Shown here: positions 11,112-23,725 of the stretch, piece by piece
Layout of the letters: each line of letters starts with the position of its first letter
How positions within the stretch are numbered: the stretch's first letter is position 1
Assembly (NCBI GenBank): GCA_033064195.1
Contig: JARBJD010000212.1
Coordinates: forward strand, 1 to 64,000
Source: Blattamonas nauphoetae
Taxonomy: Eukaryota; Preaxostyla; Oxymonadida
DNA: 64,000 nucleotides
Reading direction: 5' to 3'
Notes under the pieces: model-generated
The model's input: only the letters and a program-made list of their open reading frames with translations
Database searches by the model: none
Told to the model about the DNA's origin: nothing
Position numbers and translations under genes: made by a program

Positions 11112-14100
11112 ATGTTCAAAAGAGTCCGAAAGTTGATCAAACCAATGGAGATTCCATCACCGGAACTCTTCGTTCATCGAGACTTTTTTGTCGACATTTG
11201 TGGACATTACCTCAACTACTCATCGCATCAAAATACCATGCTTCAAGATCTCCTTGATCTTGTGACTAGTTTGCACGACCATGATCGCCTTCATTCTCGT
11301 TGCGATTTTTTACAGAATCTGATTGGGCCCTTTCAACCTTACTTGATGTGGAGTACATCAAACCTCTTGAGGAATATTGTGAAAAGACACAACCATGTGA
11401 TGTTCCAGAATGTTTCTTTTGATATCATCATTTTCCAGATTACTCTACCGAAATTGTTGTATTTCATTGGTCTGATTATGTTTTCGTCTTCATATTTTCT
11501 CGGTATCGTGATTTTCTTCGATCAGGGAAGTCATCAGAAGGCGAATTGGATCACATCTGTGAATCCTCAATTCCCTCGTTCTTTCTCAGCTGGATGGGAT
11601 CAAATTTGGATGACGATTTGCTCGCTGAAGTTTGCTCCCAGTATTCTTTCACTTTTTCTCGTTTCAGATCGGAGAATGCCTCATATTGTGGACTTCCACC
11701 CTTCGATCATCATCCACCTTCCTCGCTCACCACCAAACTCAATTCCTCGCATTTCTCAATCATTTTGAGAAGAAGAAGTTAAATATTCAACTGTTGAAGA
11801 TTCTTTCCCAGTTGTGTTTCTCCCCACATCTCGAATGCTCGAAGATGGTTCTCACCGACCTCTCCACACGAAGTAACTCTGATTTTTTCGCACGCACCTT
11901 CCTCGTATCACACAATATGCCTTCTGGTTCGGCTGAAACTTCTTCGGCCCTTATCCCGTTCACAACACGACTCTGTTCAACGCTCGCCGCACATGTTTCG
12001 CAACTCAAATCACTCTTCACCGAATCCTCTGATTCAACATCAGCTTTATGTACTCCCTCCCCAACAGTTCCTGACGAATCACCACTTCATACCGGAAACA
12101 AAATGTTAGAAATACTTCATGAAGGAATATCTCTCCTCAATACGCTGAAGATTAGCGTGGATTTCAATGGACTCATCATCTCACAAGGGGTCTATCTTTG
12201 TCTCTTCTCATCTTGTCCAGATTCTGGTCGACTGCGGCTTTGTTCCTCTTCTCAAATCAACCATCATCGCCTGCATCGATCTGCTTGACCAGCAAAGTTC
12301 AACCAATCAAGATCCCCCAGCTGACAGAACAGACCTCTTGATCAATATGCTTCACTATTCGTGGAATTGTGCTGCCGATAGTCTCGATGTCTGTTTCAAA
12401 TCGCTCCATCCCGTTGTCGAGTCCACATTCTCCGATATTCCACAGCTGTGTTCCCTTTTGGAGCGAACCTGCCGCCACACTTCCCCAACACATTCATCTC
12501 ATCTACAAATGATCGTCAATCTCACTGGCTCTCTCCCTCGCCTGATTCATCGCCTTCTGGAAGAGAATCTGGTTCAACGAGTGATCCACGCATCCAAGCC
12601 GACGACAGTGCCCACACCATTCGGTTGGTTCCACGATTGTATACTCTCTGCCATCGACCGTCTGGTTGTTGATCCGAGTAACATCACAAAAGAAAAAGAA
12701 GAGTGGAAGAGAATCCGAATATTCCAGTTTGAACGTGTGTTGATACCAGCACAGCGATATCTCCAGTTCTTTACGAAGCGAGAGAAGCACATGATGGATT
12801 CCGTCTCACTGAGAATTCTCGTTCCGATCGGAGTCACTACGATTTTGAGACAAACCTTGAAACTCGAACGAGCTCTGTTCGAAGATGGGAAGATTGTGGA
12901 GACCGGAAGGGAGGAATGGGAAGTGGAGTGGTTGATGGAGAATGCTTTGGAGAATGATTTGGAGAATGCTTTGGAGAATGATTTGGAGAATGCTTTGGAG
13001 AATGATTTGGAGAATGCTTTGGAGAATGATTTGGAGAATGCTTTGGAGAATGATTTGGAGAATGCTTTGGAGAATGATTTGGAGAATGCTTTGGAGAATG
13101 ATTTGGAGAATGCTTTGGAGAATGATTTGGAGAATGCTTTGGAGAATGATTTGGAGAATGCTTTGGAGAATGATTTGGAGAATGCTTTGGAGAATGATTT
13201 GGAGAATGCTTTGGAGAATGATTTGGAGAATGCTTTGGAGAATGATTTGGAGAATGCTTTGGAGAATGATTTGGAGAATGCTTTGGAGAATGATTTGGAG
13301 AATGCTTTGGAGAATGATTTGGAGAATGCTTTGGAGAATGATTTGGAGAATGCTTTGGAGAATGATTTGGAGAATGCTTTGGAGAATGATTTGGAGAATG
13401 CTTTGGAGAATGATTTGGAGAATGCTTTGGAGAATGATTTGGAGAATGCTTTGGAGAATGATTTGGAGAATGCTTTGGAGAATGATTTGGAGAATGCTTT
13501 GGAGAATGATTTGGAGAATGCTTTGGAGAATGATTTGGAGAATGCTTTGGAGAATGATTTGGAGAATGCTTTGGAGAATGATTTGGAGAATGCTTTGGAG
13601 AATGATTTGGAGAATGCTTTGGAGAATGATTTGGAGAATGCTTTGGAGAATGATTTGGAGAATGCTTTGGAGAATGATTTGGAGAATGCTTTGGAGAATG
13701 ATTTGGAGAATGCTTTGGAGAATGATTTGGAGAATGCTTTGGAGAATGATTTGGAGAATGCTTTGGAGAATGATTTGGAGAATGCTTTGGAGAATGATTT
13801 GGAGAATGCTTTGGAGAATGATTTGGAGAATGCTTTGGAGAATGATTTGGAGAATGCTTTGGAGAATGATTTGGAGAATGCTTTGGAGAATGATTTGGAG
13901 AATGCTTTGGAGAATGATTTGGAGAATGCTTTGGAGAATGATTTGGAGAATGCTTTGGAGAATGATTTGGAGAATGCTTTGGAGAATGATTTGGAGAATG
14001 CTTTGGAGAATGATTTGGAGAATGCTTTGGAGAATGATTTGGAGAATGCTTTGGAGAATGATTTGGAGAATGCTTTGGAGAATGATTTGGAGAATGCTTT

Positions 14101-17100
14101 GGAGAATGATTTGGAGAATGCTTTGGAGAATGATTTGGAGAATGCTTTGGAGAATGATTTGGAGAATGCTTTGGAGAATGATTTGGAGAATGCTTTGGAG
14201 AATGATTTGGAGAATGCTTTGGAGAATGATTTGGAGAATGCTTTGGAGAATGATTTGGAGAATGCTTTGGAGAATGATTTGGAGAATGCTTTGGAGAATG
14301 ATTTGGAGAATGCTTTGGAGAATGATTTGGAGAATGCTTTGGAGAATGATTTGGAGAATGCTTTGGAGAATGATTTGGAGAATGCTTTGGAGAATGATTT
14401 GGAGAATGCTTTGGAGAATGATTTGGAGAATGCTTTGGAGAATGATTTGGAGAATGCTTTGGAGAATGATTTGGAGAATGCTTTGGAGAATGATTTGGAG
14501 AATGCTTTGGAGAATGCTTTGGAGAATGATTTGGAGAATGCTTTGGAGAATGATTTGGAGAATGATTTGGAGAATGCTTTGGAGAATGATTTGGAGAATG
14601 CTTTGGAGAATGATTTGGAGAATGCTTTGGAGAATGATTTGGAGAATGCTTTGGAGAATGATTTGGAGAATGCTTTGGAGAATGATTTGGAGAATGCTTT
14701 GGAGAATGATTTGGAGAATGCTTTGGAGAATGATTTGGAGAATGCTTTGGAGAATGATTTGGAGAATGCTTTGGAGAATGATTTGGAGAATGCTTTGGAG
14801 AATGATTTGGAGAATGATTTGGAGAATGCTTTGGAGAATGATTTGGAGAATGCTTTGGAGAATGATTTGGAGAATGCTTTGGAGAATGATTTGGAGAATG
14901 CTTTGGAGAATGATTTGGAGAATGCTTTGGAGAATGATTTGGAGAATGCTTTGGAGAATGATTTGGAGAATGCTTTGGAGAATGATTTGGAGAATGCTTT
15001 GGAGAATGATTTGGAGAATGCTTTGGAGAATGATTTGGAGAATGCTTTGGAGAATGATTTGGAGAATGCTTTGGAGAATGATTTGGAGAATGCTTTGGAG
15101 AATGATTTGGAGAATGCTTTGGAGAATGATTTGGAGAATGCTTTGGAGAATGATTTGGAGAATGCTTTGGAGAATGATTTGGAGAATGCTTTGGAGAATG
15201 ATTTGGAGAATGCTTTGGAGAATGATTTGGAGAATGCTTTGGAGAATGATTTGGAGAATGCTTTGGAGAATGATTTGGAGAATGCTTTGGAGAATGATTT
15301 GGAGAATGCTTTGGAGAATGATTTGGAGAATGCTTTGGAGAATGATTTGGAGAATGCTTTGGAGAATGATTTGGAGAATGCTTTGGAGAATGATTTGGAG
15401 AATGCTTTGGAGAATGATTTGGAGAATGCTTTGGAGAATGATTTGGAGAATGCTTTGGAGAATGATTTGGAGAATGCTTTGGAGAATGATTTGGAGAATG
15501 CTTTGGAGAATGATTTGGAGAATGCTTTGGAGAATGATTTGGAGAATGCTTTGGAGAATGATTTGGAGAATGCTTTGGAGAATGATTTGGAGAATGCTTT
15601 GGAGAATGATTTGGAGAATGCTTTGGAGAATGATTTGGAGAATGCTTTGGAGAATGATTTGGAGAATGCTTTGGAGAATGATTTGGAGAATGCTTTGGAG
15701 AATGATTTGGAGAATGCTTTGGAGAATGATTTGGAGAATGCTTTGGAGAATGATTTGGAGAATGCTTTGGAGAATGATTTGGAGAATGCTTTGGAGAATG
15801 ATTTGGAGAATGCTTTGGAGAATGATTTGGAGAATGCTTTGGAGAATGATTTGGAGAATGCTTTGGAGAATGATTTGGAGAATGCTTTGGAGAATGATTT
15901 GGAGAATGCTTTGGAGAATGATTTGGAGAATGCTTTGGAGAATGATTTGGAGAATGCTTTGGAGAATGATTTGGAGAATGCTTTGGAGAATGATTTGGAG
16001 AATGCTTTGGAGAATGATTTGGAGAATGCTTTGGAGAATGATTTGGAGAATGCTTTGGAGAATGATTTGGAGAATGCTTTGGAGAATGATTTGGAGAATG
16101 CTTTGGAGAATGATTTGGAGAATGCTTTGGAGAATGATTTGGAGAATGCTTTGGAGAATGATTTGGAGAATGCTTTGGAGAATGATTTGGAGAATGCTTT
16201 GGAGAATGATTTGGAGAATGCTTTGGAGAATGATTTGGAGAATGCTTTGGAGAATGATTTGGAGAATGCTTTGGAGAATGATTTGGAGAATGCTTTGGAG
16301 AATGATTTGGAGAATGCTTTGGAGAATGATTTGGAGAATGCTTTGGAGAATGATTTGGAGAATGCTTTGGAGAATGATTTGGAGAATGCTTTGGAGAATG
16401 ATTTGGAGAATGCTTTGGAGAATGATTTGGAGAATGCTTTGGAGAATGATTTGGAGAATGCTTTGGAGAATGATTTGGAGAATGCTTTGGAGAATGATTT
16501 GGAGAATGCTTTGGAGAATGATTTGGAGAATGCTTTGGAGAATGATTTGGAGAATGCTTTGGAGAATGATTTGGAGAATGCTTTGGAGAATGATTTGGAG
16601 AATGCTTTGGAGAATGATTTGGAGAATGCTTTGGAGAATGATTTGGAGAATGCTTTGGAGAATGATTTGGAGAATGCTTTGGAGAATGATTTGGAGAATG
16701 CTTTGGAGAATGATTTGGAGAATGCTTTGGAGAATGATTTGGAGAATGCTTTGGAGAATGATTTGGAGAATGCTTTGGAGAATGATTTGGAGAATGCTTT
16801 GGAGAATGATTTGGAGAATGCTTTGGAGAATGATTTGGAGAATGCTTTGGAGAATGATTTGGAGAATGCTTTGGAGAATGATTTGGAGAATGCTTTGGAG
16901 AATGATTTGGAGAATGCTTTGGAGAATGATTTGGAGAATGCTTTGGAGAATGATTTGGAGAATGCTTTGGAGAATGATTTGGAGAATGCTTTGGAGAATG
17001 ATTTGGAGAATGCTTTGGAGAATGATTTGGAGAATGCTTTGGAGAATGATTTGGAGAATGCTTTGGAGAATGATTTGGAGAATGCTTTGGAGAATGATTT

Positions 17101-17901
17101 GGAGAATGCTTTGGAGAATGATTTGGAGAATGCTTTGGAGAATGATTTGGAGAATGCTTTGGAGAATGATTTGGAGAATGCTTTGGAGAATGATTTGGAG
17201 AATGCTTTGGAGAATGATTTGGAGAATGCTTTGGAGAATGATTTGGAGAATGCTTTGGAGAATGATTTGGAGAATGCTTTGGAGAATGATTTGGAGAATG
17301 CTTTGGAGAATGATTTGGAGAATGCTTTGGAGAATGATTTGGAGAATGCTTTGGAGAATGATTTGGAGAATGCTTTGGAGAATGATTTGGAGAATGCTTT
17401 GGAGAATGATTTGGAGAATGCTTTGGAGAATGATTTGGAGAATGCTTTGGAGAATGATTTGGAGAATGCTTTGGAGAATGATTTGGAGAATGCTTTGGAG
17501 AATGATTTGGAGAATGCTTTGGAGAATGATTTGGAGAATGCTTTGGAGAATGATTTGGAGAATGCTTTGGAGAATGATTTGGAGAATGCTTTGGAGAATG
17601 ATTTGGAGAATGCTTTGGAGAATGATTTGGAGAATGCTTTGGAGAATGATTTGGAGAATGCTTTGGAGAATGATTTGGAGAATGCTTTGGAGAATGATTT
17701 GGAGAATGCTTTGGAGAATGATTTGGTGCCAAGATTATGTGAGATCCGAAGAGAGTGCTGAGACTGAGAGAATCAGGACACGAAGATGTAATGGAAGGAT
17801 TGCTGATGAAGAGAACCCATTTCTTACGAGAAGATATTGTGGAGGACATTGAAAGTGTGAGTGAGGAGAGAGGGTTGAATTGTTATTATTTAGGAGAATA
17901 G
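11112..17901 (+). pseudogene. Alpha-helical solenoid-like gene carrying a giant in-frame repeat array
   Basis: The coding sequence starts at ATG 11112 and continues through two clear tiny introns: 11630-11667 (38 nt, GTTTGC...TTTCAG), giving LLAE|IGECLILW, and 12190-12220 (31 nt, GTCTAT...GTCCAG), giving LIISQG|ILVDCGFVPLL. Before the first intron the frame must change once near 11350-11440; an 85-nt intron starting at the GTACAT near 11353 would do it, but a one-base indel is equally possible. The globular part ends with TGREEWEVEWL at about 12935. The ENALENDL array follows, and then a short C-terminal segment. The natural C-terminus (GHEDVMEGLLMKRTHFLRED) lies one frame away at 17755-17901, so the array-containing frame stops early at 17761. 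I know no function. The mix of conserved introns and shifted frames suggests recent decay. Confidence 0.6.
12938..17726. repeat. 4.8-kb uniform array of a 24-bp unit, about 200 copies
   Basis: The unit is aatgctttggag + aatgatttggag, two 12-bp halves differing only by GCT/GAT. There are about 399 half-units. By eye I find no point substitution in the whole array. The only irregularities are three register slips, near 14510 (two GCT halves in a row), 14565 and 14815 (two GAT halves in a row). In the sense frame of the host gene it encodes (ENALENDL)n, acidic and helix-prone. The other frames are also open, giving MLWRMIWR on plus and NHSPKHSP on minus, which are artefacts. Such uniformity implies very recent expansion, constant homogenisation or an assembly effect. 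Confidence 0.97.
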
Positions 17902-18001
17902 AAGGAGAGGAGAATCAATTTCACATTTCAGGTTTCAATTTGGTGAGATAGCAGGTCGACCATTTACAATTCGGCGAAGAAGTGATGGTTTTTTTAATGA
18001 A

Positions 18002-20675
18002 ATGGGCAGATCTGTCCTCATGCCTCCAAAGCATAAACTCAGGAAAAAGAGCAATGGTTCCTTCTCTACACTGCTTGTACAGTGTGGTCTCTCTCGTATT
18101 TCAAATCCAAACATCGTGCATTCGTCTCCTCACAGACATGTCGAAACTCACGTAGAATCTTCAATTGATTCATCTACAGACCAATCCATCATGGCTTTAC
18201 TCACGATACTCCCGAATGATCTGCACTATATTCGAATATCAAAGCGAATTTTGCAATATGAAACGAAAAGAAGGCGACTCAATCTCGATCCAAAGGCTGA
18301 TCTCTCCCATCTGGAAGGTGCAGATAGATTTGGTCACAGTTCAATAACATCGGAGTGGAGGATTGTTTCACAGGATTCGATCACAGAGAATGATCTTCGG
18401 GAAGGGTGCGCTTCGTTATTCAATCAAGTCAACTCTGGCGTAGAATTATCTCCCACCGAAGTGAATCATGCAATTAGATTCCTGGATTACACCAACATGT
18501 ACTTCAGGGATGGTCTCTACCCCTCTTCTAATTTTTTCGAAATATTAGTCATGTATGACATTCAACCATCGACATTATTGTCATCTTTCATCAAAACCGT
18601 GTCCCGTCCATCAGACGCACTGCAAACTGCTGCCATTGCTGTTTTCTCCAATTTGTACCCTTCTGAACACTCTCAATTATATCGTTGGATCACAGACCCA
18701 GATTTCTTCCACAAATTCCTTTCGCATCTGAAACCCCACGAAATACCATTCTGTGACTCGACAATGGAACTTCACTTCCACGTTGCAACAATCATCATAA
18801 ATTTCATTCGTAATATCGCTGATGTCAACCCTGATCCTCAAAGAACTCCAAACATCTCGTCCATTTTCCAAGCTTTCTGTCCGTACTTGCGGCATATCGT
18901 CGCCCATCCAATTTTTTTCTTTTTGAGACCAAATACGATGATGATTGACTCCATCCTGGAAATATTCGAAAAGAGAACCATTTTACCTTCTTCTCGCTCA
19001 ACTCATCCAGAACTCGTTGAATTTAATGACGAGATGACAACCAAACTGTCAGAGGCACTTTCATCTTCGATGGACCTTCCTGATCATAAGGAAACTACAG
19101 AAAGTCTTCTTTCGGCAATCAGCATCTGAAAAACACACGTGCTTGGGTGAAGGGATTTGAATGTCTGCTTGCTCGCGCGGACAAAGGGCGAGACTTCTCC
19201 GATATGGAACTGCAGTCAGTTTTGATCTTCTTCGACCGTCACCCAGTGAATACACAACTGTTCTTCAAGGACGATGGCACATTCACAATCAGAGTGGATT
19301 GGAAAGTTGTGTCTTCGTCCCAACACAATGCCAAATCCCTCTGGACTCTCATCACTCCAACGCAACCGCACCATGCGACAGCCCTCCTCTTTGTTGTTCA
19401 ACTTGTCTCAAGTTGGGTCAACCTCGTTGACAAGGTGAAGCATTTTTGGAATGGCTGGCTCTCCCGCTTCCTCAACGCTGTCAACCCATCGAGGCTGCCG
19501 TTCACGCCATTGTACTTCTCACTCCATGCTCGTCTCGTTGATGTGATGTGTGAAGTCATCAGTTCGTTCGAAGACTTTCACCATGACACTCTTATCAATC
19601 CACCACCGCCCGTCGATCGAAGAGAGTTGAAGAAATGGTGTATGTCCTTTCTCAATCTCTCGAAAGAGTACTTCATCCATCTCTCACACAACGCTTTCAA
19701 AAGCTATCCACACAACAAGCACACAATTGATAGCTTGCTTCGCAAAATCATGAATTTTGATCTGAAGACATCCACCACGAAATCATTTCGTCGAAATTTA
19801 AAGCAGGAGATGAACGTGTCTGCTCTCGCTTCGTCATCACCTCCTTTCATCCTCACATCCGAACTTGTGTGTCCTCTCTCCGATTCTGAGACAATTGACG
19901 TTCTCGACAGAATAGTGGCTCTCCTCGACAGCGACTCCTCGAAACATTTCTCTCGCCACCCGTACACACTTTCCCAGACCCGCCGATCAAGTTTCTCCTC
20001 TCATCTCACTCTGTGGAACTACCTCCCACATTCGATGAGTGGGACGAAGTGAATTTGGAGACTGTCACAATTGTGATGCGAATGAAAACAGAGAACAAAT
20101 TCGCGTTCGACACCAACTCGGAGAAGTTTGGCGATCTCATCCTCGGCTTTGCTCTCAGCAGTCTCAAACAAACACGTCACTGTGCGACACGATTGACTCG
20201 AGCACAGCTCGAGCATCTCATCGCACCCTCCATCGATTGCATCAACACATTCTTCCAACACCCACGCACTCAGTGTACTGATTGGAACTGGCGATTTGAC
20301 AAAGTGTTCAAAAGTATCTGCTCCATCTGTGACGAGCCAACGGTGACGCATGCCATCACCAACATAGCGACGTTCTCGCGGCTGGTGGATGATTTCACGA
20401 GCGGTTCGACGATATTTTGGTCGGTGCAAGCTGTGATGATCCTGTTTGATTATCATGTGAGAAAAATGGGATTCGGCCAGAATAGAACAAGTATTTGGAG
20501 CAGAGGGGGATTTCGGATGATGGGAGAGGAAAGTTTGGAGGATGCAATGGAGTCCACGCTATTCATACAACCGAATTTGTACGAGAACCGTTCAGTTGAG
20601 ACGAACAAAGCCCTAGTGAATGAGTTGTTTGGGGCTAACATTCACCATAGACGTTCGAAGAATGTGATTGGATGA
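18002..20675 (+). pseudogene. Alpha-helical gene with two frame breaks
   Basis: Three overlapping coding blocks read one after another: 18002-19126, 19129-19975 and about 19980-20675. The first starts MGRSVLMPPKHK and ends SLLSAISI before TGA. The second continues NTRAWVKGFECLLARAD after a two-base offset. The third continues with PPTFDEWDEVNLETVTI after another offset in the ctttccc tract near 19975. No intron with GT-AG ends and sensible length repairs either break. The protein is Leu- and Phe-rich, all helical in character, without a recognisable domain. It lies 100 bp downstream of the previous damaged gene and in the same orientation, and may belong to the same broad class. The breaks could be mutations or sequencing indels in short runs. 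Confidence 0.55.
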
Positions 20676-20966
20676 TGAACACTCCAGCGCAGGCAATAAC
20701 ATGACTATAAGCGAGCTTGACACACTCGGGATTAAGTTTTCATTTCACTTCATTACTTCCTCTCATCTCACAAAAGAATCACATTCCTCTTCGCTTTTCT
20801 CGTCCTATTCACGCTGAATCACCCCACAAAGAGAGAAATGACAACGAAAGAACAGTTGTGATGACGCTCCTATTCATGAATCGGTCAGGTAGTTGATTGG
20901 TTTTCTGATTTACATCTTTGTTTCCAAAACTGAGATGGAAAGCGATGAAAATTATGACGCGTAGAA

Positions 20967-22907
20967 CTATTCTGGCGGGTTAGAACAGCAGATGATGATA
21001 CAACAATTTACACAATTACAGCACATGTTACAGTCATTCTCTGAACAGCAGTAGCAGGCATTGCAGCAAGTTCTGTGTGCATCGTTCCCATTCCGAGCAG
21101 CAGTATGTCGGCACATCGGCATCGGACATTGCGGACAATGGCATGAGTTCCCAGATTTGCATTTCTTCACAATGAAATCGATGAGAAAGATGCCACATGG
21201 GATCAAAGGTAGACCGACAAAAATTGATCCCAAAACGATCCCAACAATCGCGCCTCCAGACAGCCCTTTCTTCTCTTTTCTGAGTGAATCGGCCTTCCGT
21301 CTGTCCTTCCGAGGATCGTCGCCTTGTTTCGACATAATCGCCGTCTGATCATGAAACGTGTCCTTGGACCACGAGGAGCCGATGTCGGATGTTGTCATTG
21401 AGACGGTGTTGCGTTCAGCAGTTGTGAAGACATCCTCAAAACGGGTTGCGTTGAGATTCCCAAACACGAGCGTGCTTTCTGGCATAGCAAAAGCGACGTC
21501 TGGAAAGGGATTCGCTATGTCCGGAGATGGCTCGATGATGCACTTCCTCATTTCGTATTTTTGTCGCTCGTCTGTTTCGAGAACTTTGAGCAGATTCCGA
21601 TCGATGAAAAGACTGACGAGGACGCTGTTTGGGGTTTCCATGCTTCGGCATGATTACATCAGAACATTCTCCAAAGTCACTTGGTATCCTCTCACGGTGC
21701 ATCCACCAGCTCTTCCATCTGTCGACCAACACTCCACAAAGCGGGTTTCGCGGATGAACACGAGAGTGGTGGAGATGAGGGCGTTGCTGAAGGTTGACGA
21801 GCATGCGTTGAATGTTGTCTGTTTGTGGAGGAGAACAGGACCAGCATATGAAATCCACAGACACGCCATGTTGGATCTGGATGAATCAGATTTGCAGTAT
21901 TGGAAGCCGTAGCTACGAAGTTCAATGCCTCCGCTGGAAGAGAAGATGTACGCTGATCGGCCAGTGAGGAAGACAATTCCGTCTCGTCCCTCGCATTTCT
22001 CCCAATGGACCTTGTCCATTTCGATTGTCGATTCACCGAGTGTGGCTGAGGTGATGTGCGTGGCTGTGCATCCGAAGAACTCGCATTTCTTCATGATGAG
22101 GCGGATGAAGTGCTCACTGTTTGGTGTTCTCACGAGGAGCTCAGCAGTTTCCGCCGAAATAAGATAGTCGAAGGAGCACGACGAAATTGTCACTTTAGCG
22201 TCTTCTGTTGCTGTGATGAATAGACCTGCGACGCCTACATTGTGGATATCTCTGGTATTGACAAATTGGGTCTTTTTGACTTTGAAATTGGTGTCTGTTT
22301 TGATGGCCATCGTTTCATTGGATTTGGCGTTTGTAGAGAGCACGTCGCTTTTGACAGTCTGCTGTTCGCTTAGCACATCGCGGAAAAGGAACGATTTCCC
22401 AAAAATCGGAGCATTCGTGATCGTACCGTAGATGTCGTCGGTCACGTTCACCATCGTCGAAGAGGCGAGAATTGTGGAGTATGTCTCGAGCGATGGGATA
22501 TATGATGTGTGTAGAGCAGGTAGGCTTGGCGAATAAAGCAGAGGGACTGCGTGGTCGATGTTAGCGAAGACGGAGAGTGAGACTTCCACAGAGTACGAAG
22601 AAGGTCCAAAGATCGGAGACAGACCAACAATCACGTCCTGTACGACACACTTGGACATGATCAGGTGGGTGCCTGGGGTGGAGGAGTCCATCAGTTCCGG
22701 GATCGGGGCTCGACCTTTGAGGACGATGTCAACCAGTGTCACACTGCCTCCGTCTGCGACAAAGGGTGTGAAGTCTCTTCCAAAATCCAGGGTAGAACTC
22801 TGAATCTGAATGTGTGATGATTCTAGAAGCTTAGCAATCGAGAAATCTGCATCGATGAGGATCTCCACGTTGTCAAGTGATAGGGACGAATTCACGACAT
22901 CAAACAA
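20967..22907 (-). pseudogene. Beta-helix surface protein with membrane span and Cys-rich tail
   Basis: The minus-strand frame from 22907 to 20967 encodes about 640 residues. The N-terminal two thirds carries short beta-rich repeats of the right-handed beta-helix kind (FDVVNSSLSLDNVEIL, HLIMSKCVVQDVIVGLSPIF, KVTISSCSFDYLI). Then come a Lys-rich linker, one hydrophobic span (GGAIVGIVLGSIFVGLPLIP, minus, about 21250-21190) and a tail with about 20 cysteines in CC/CxxC patterns. This is the plan of a type I surface protein. The frame is interrupted once by an in-frame TAA at 21654-21656; beyond it the same frame continues as SCRSMETPNSVLV. The 5' end is missing: the frame opens right after a TAA at 22911-22913 and no ATG or signal peptide is present. 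Cell-surface or adhesion roles are only inferred from the fold. Confidence 0.7.
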
Positions 22908-22914
22908 TGTTTAA

Positions 22915-23489
22915 AGTGTCCCCCAGGGAACAGAAGAATGTTCTCCATCTTCACATCTCCATGTGCTGTCGCTCCGCTTGAGTCCTTGTGCATCATAAAC
23001 AACCTGAAAATAACAAAAATACAAATACAACAAAAGTCAAAGAGAAAGTGAGACGGAAAGAATTCATCAATAATCAAAAAACAACGAAAAACGACAAAAC
23101 AAATCACAAACATCGCGAGGTATCAGAATTTGCCTTGATGTGTAGTCTTTTACAATATCTGCAAGCGATTGATCTCCAAGTTCCATCACAATCACTTTCA
23201 TGTTGTCCATCGACACAAATTCCTTCAGTCCAACAATTCCTGGATGAGCGAACTTCAGATGCCGATGAACTTCACGATATATTCGTTCCTTGTCTTTTTC
23301 TGTCATGCATGGAATCAGCTTTCCCGCATAATGGTTCTGAGTCGATTTCTCAATCATCTGCACAACACTTCCGTACCTCCAGAGCTGATGGTTCTCACAA
23401 ACGAATCTGGACACACACAACAATAAGATGTCATTTGGGATGTGAAAATGGAACATACATCCATCAGGAACTTCGAATACTTCCGTCAT
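22915..23489 (-). pseudogene. Truncated protein kinase fragment
   Basis: Kinase landmarks read on the minus strand: HYAGKLIP (the ATP-binding Lys), an alpha-C-like REVHRHLKFAHPGIVGLKEF, the hinge VIVMELGDQSLADIV, then after an intron (GTTTGT...TTTCAG, about 130 nt) MMHKDSSGATAHGDVKMENI. The last is the catalytic loop, with HGD in place of HRD and the Lys and Asn kept. An in-frame intron near 23455-23408 would give PDGCIFVCENH. The glycine loop is poor, the segment between the intron and the catalytic loop looks shortened and out of frame, and everything after ENILL (DFG, APE) is missing. The sequence instead runs into the beta-helix pseudogene. It is a dead copy of a kinase-family gene. Confidence 0.65.
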
Positions 23490-23725
23490 TTCTATAGTTC
23501 AGTTGAATTACCATCTGGTGGAACGAGGATCTCCCCATGAAACACTCGCATTCAGAACAGTTCGAGCACATGAACATCTGATTATACGTTGCAACCAACA
23601 CATTCAACGACTCAGTTCTCGACTTGTTCCAAAACAATTCATGATCTACGAACGATGAGATGCAAGGTTCATCGACGAAGATGACGAAAAGCCCGTTTGA
23701 ATGATTAATATGAATATTATTGTTA

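Noticed and set aside
12837-17849. 1,670-codon minus-strand frame of NHSPKHSP repeats and a plus frame of MLWRMIWR
   Set aside because: The host gene's frame (ENALENDL) joins conserved coding sequence on the left; the other frames only reflect a stop-free repeat.
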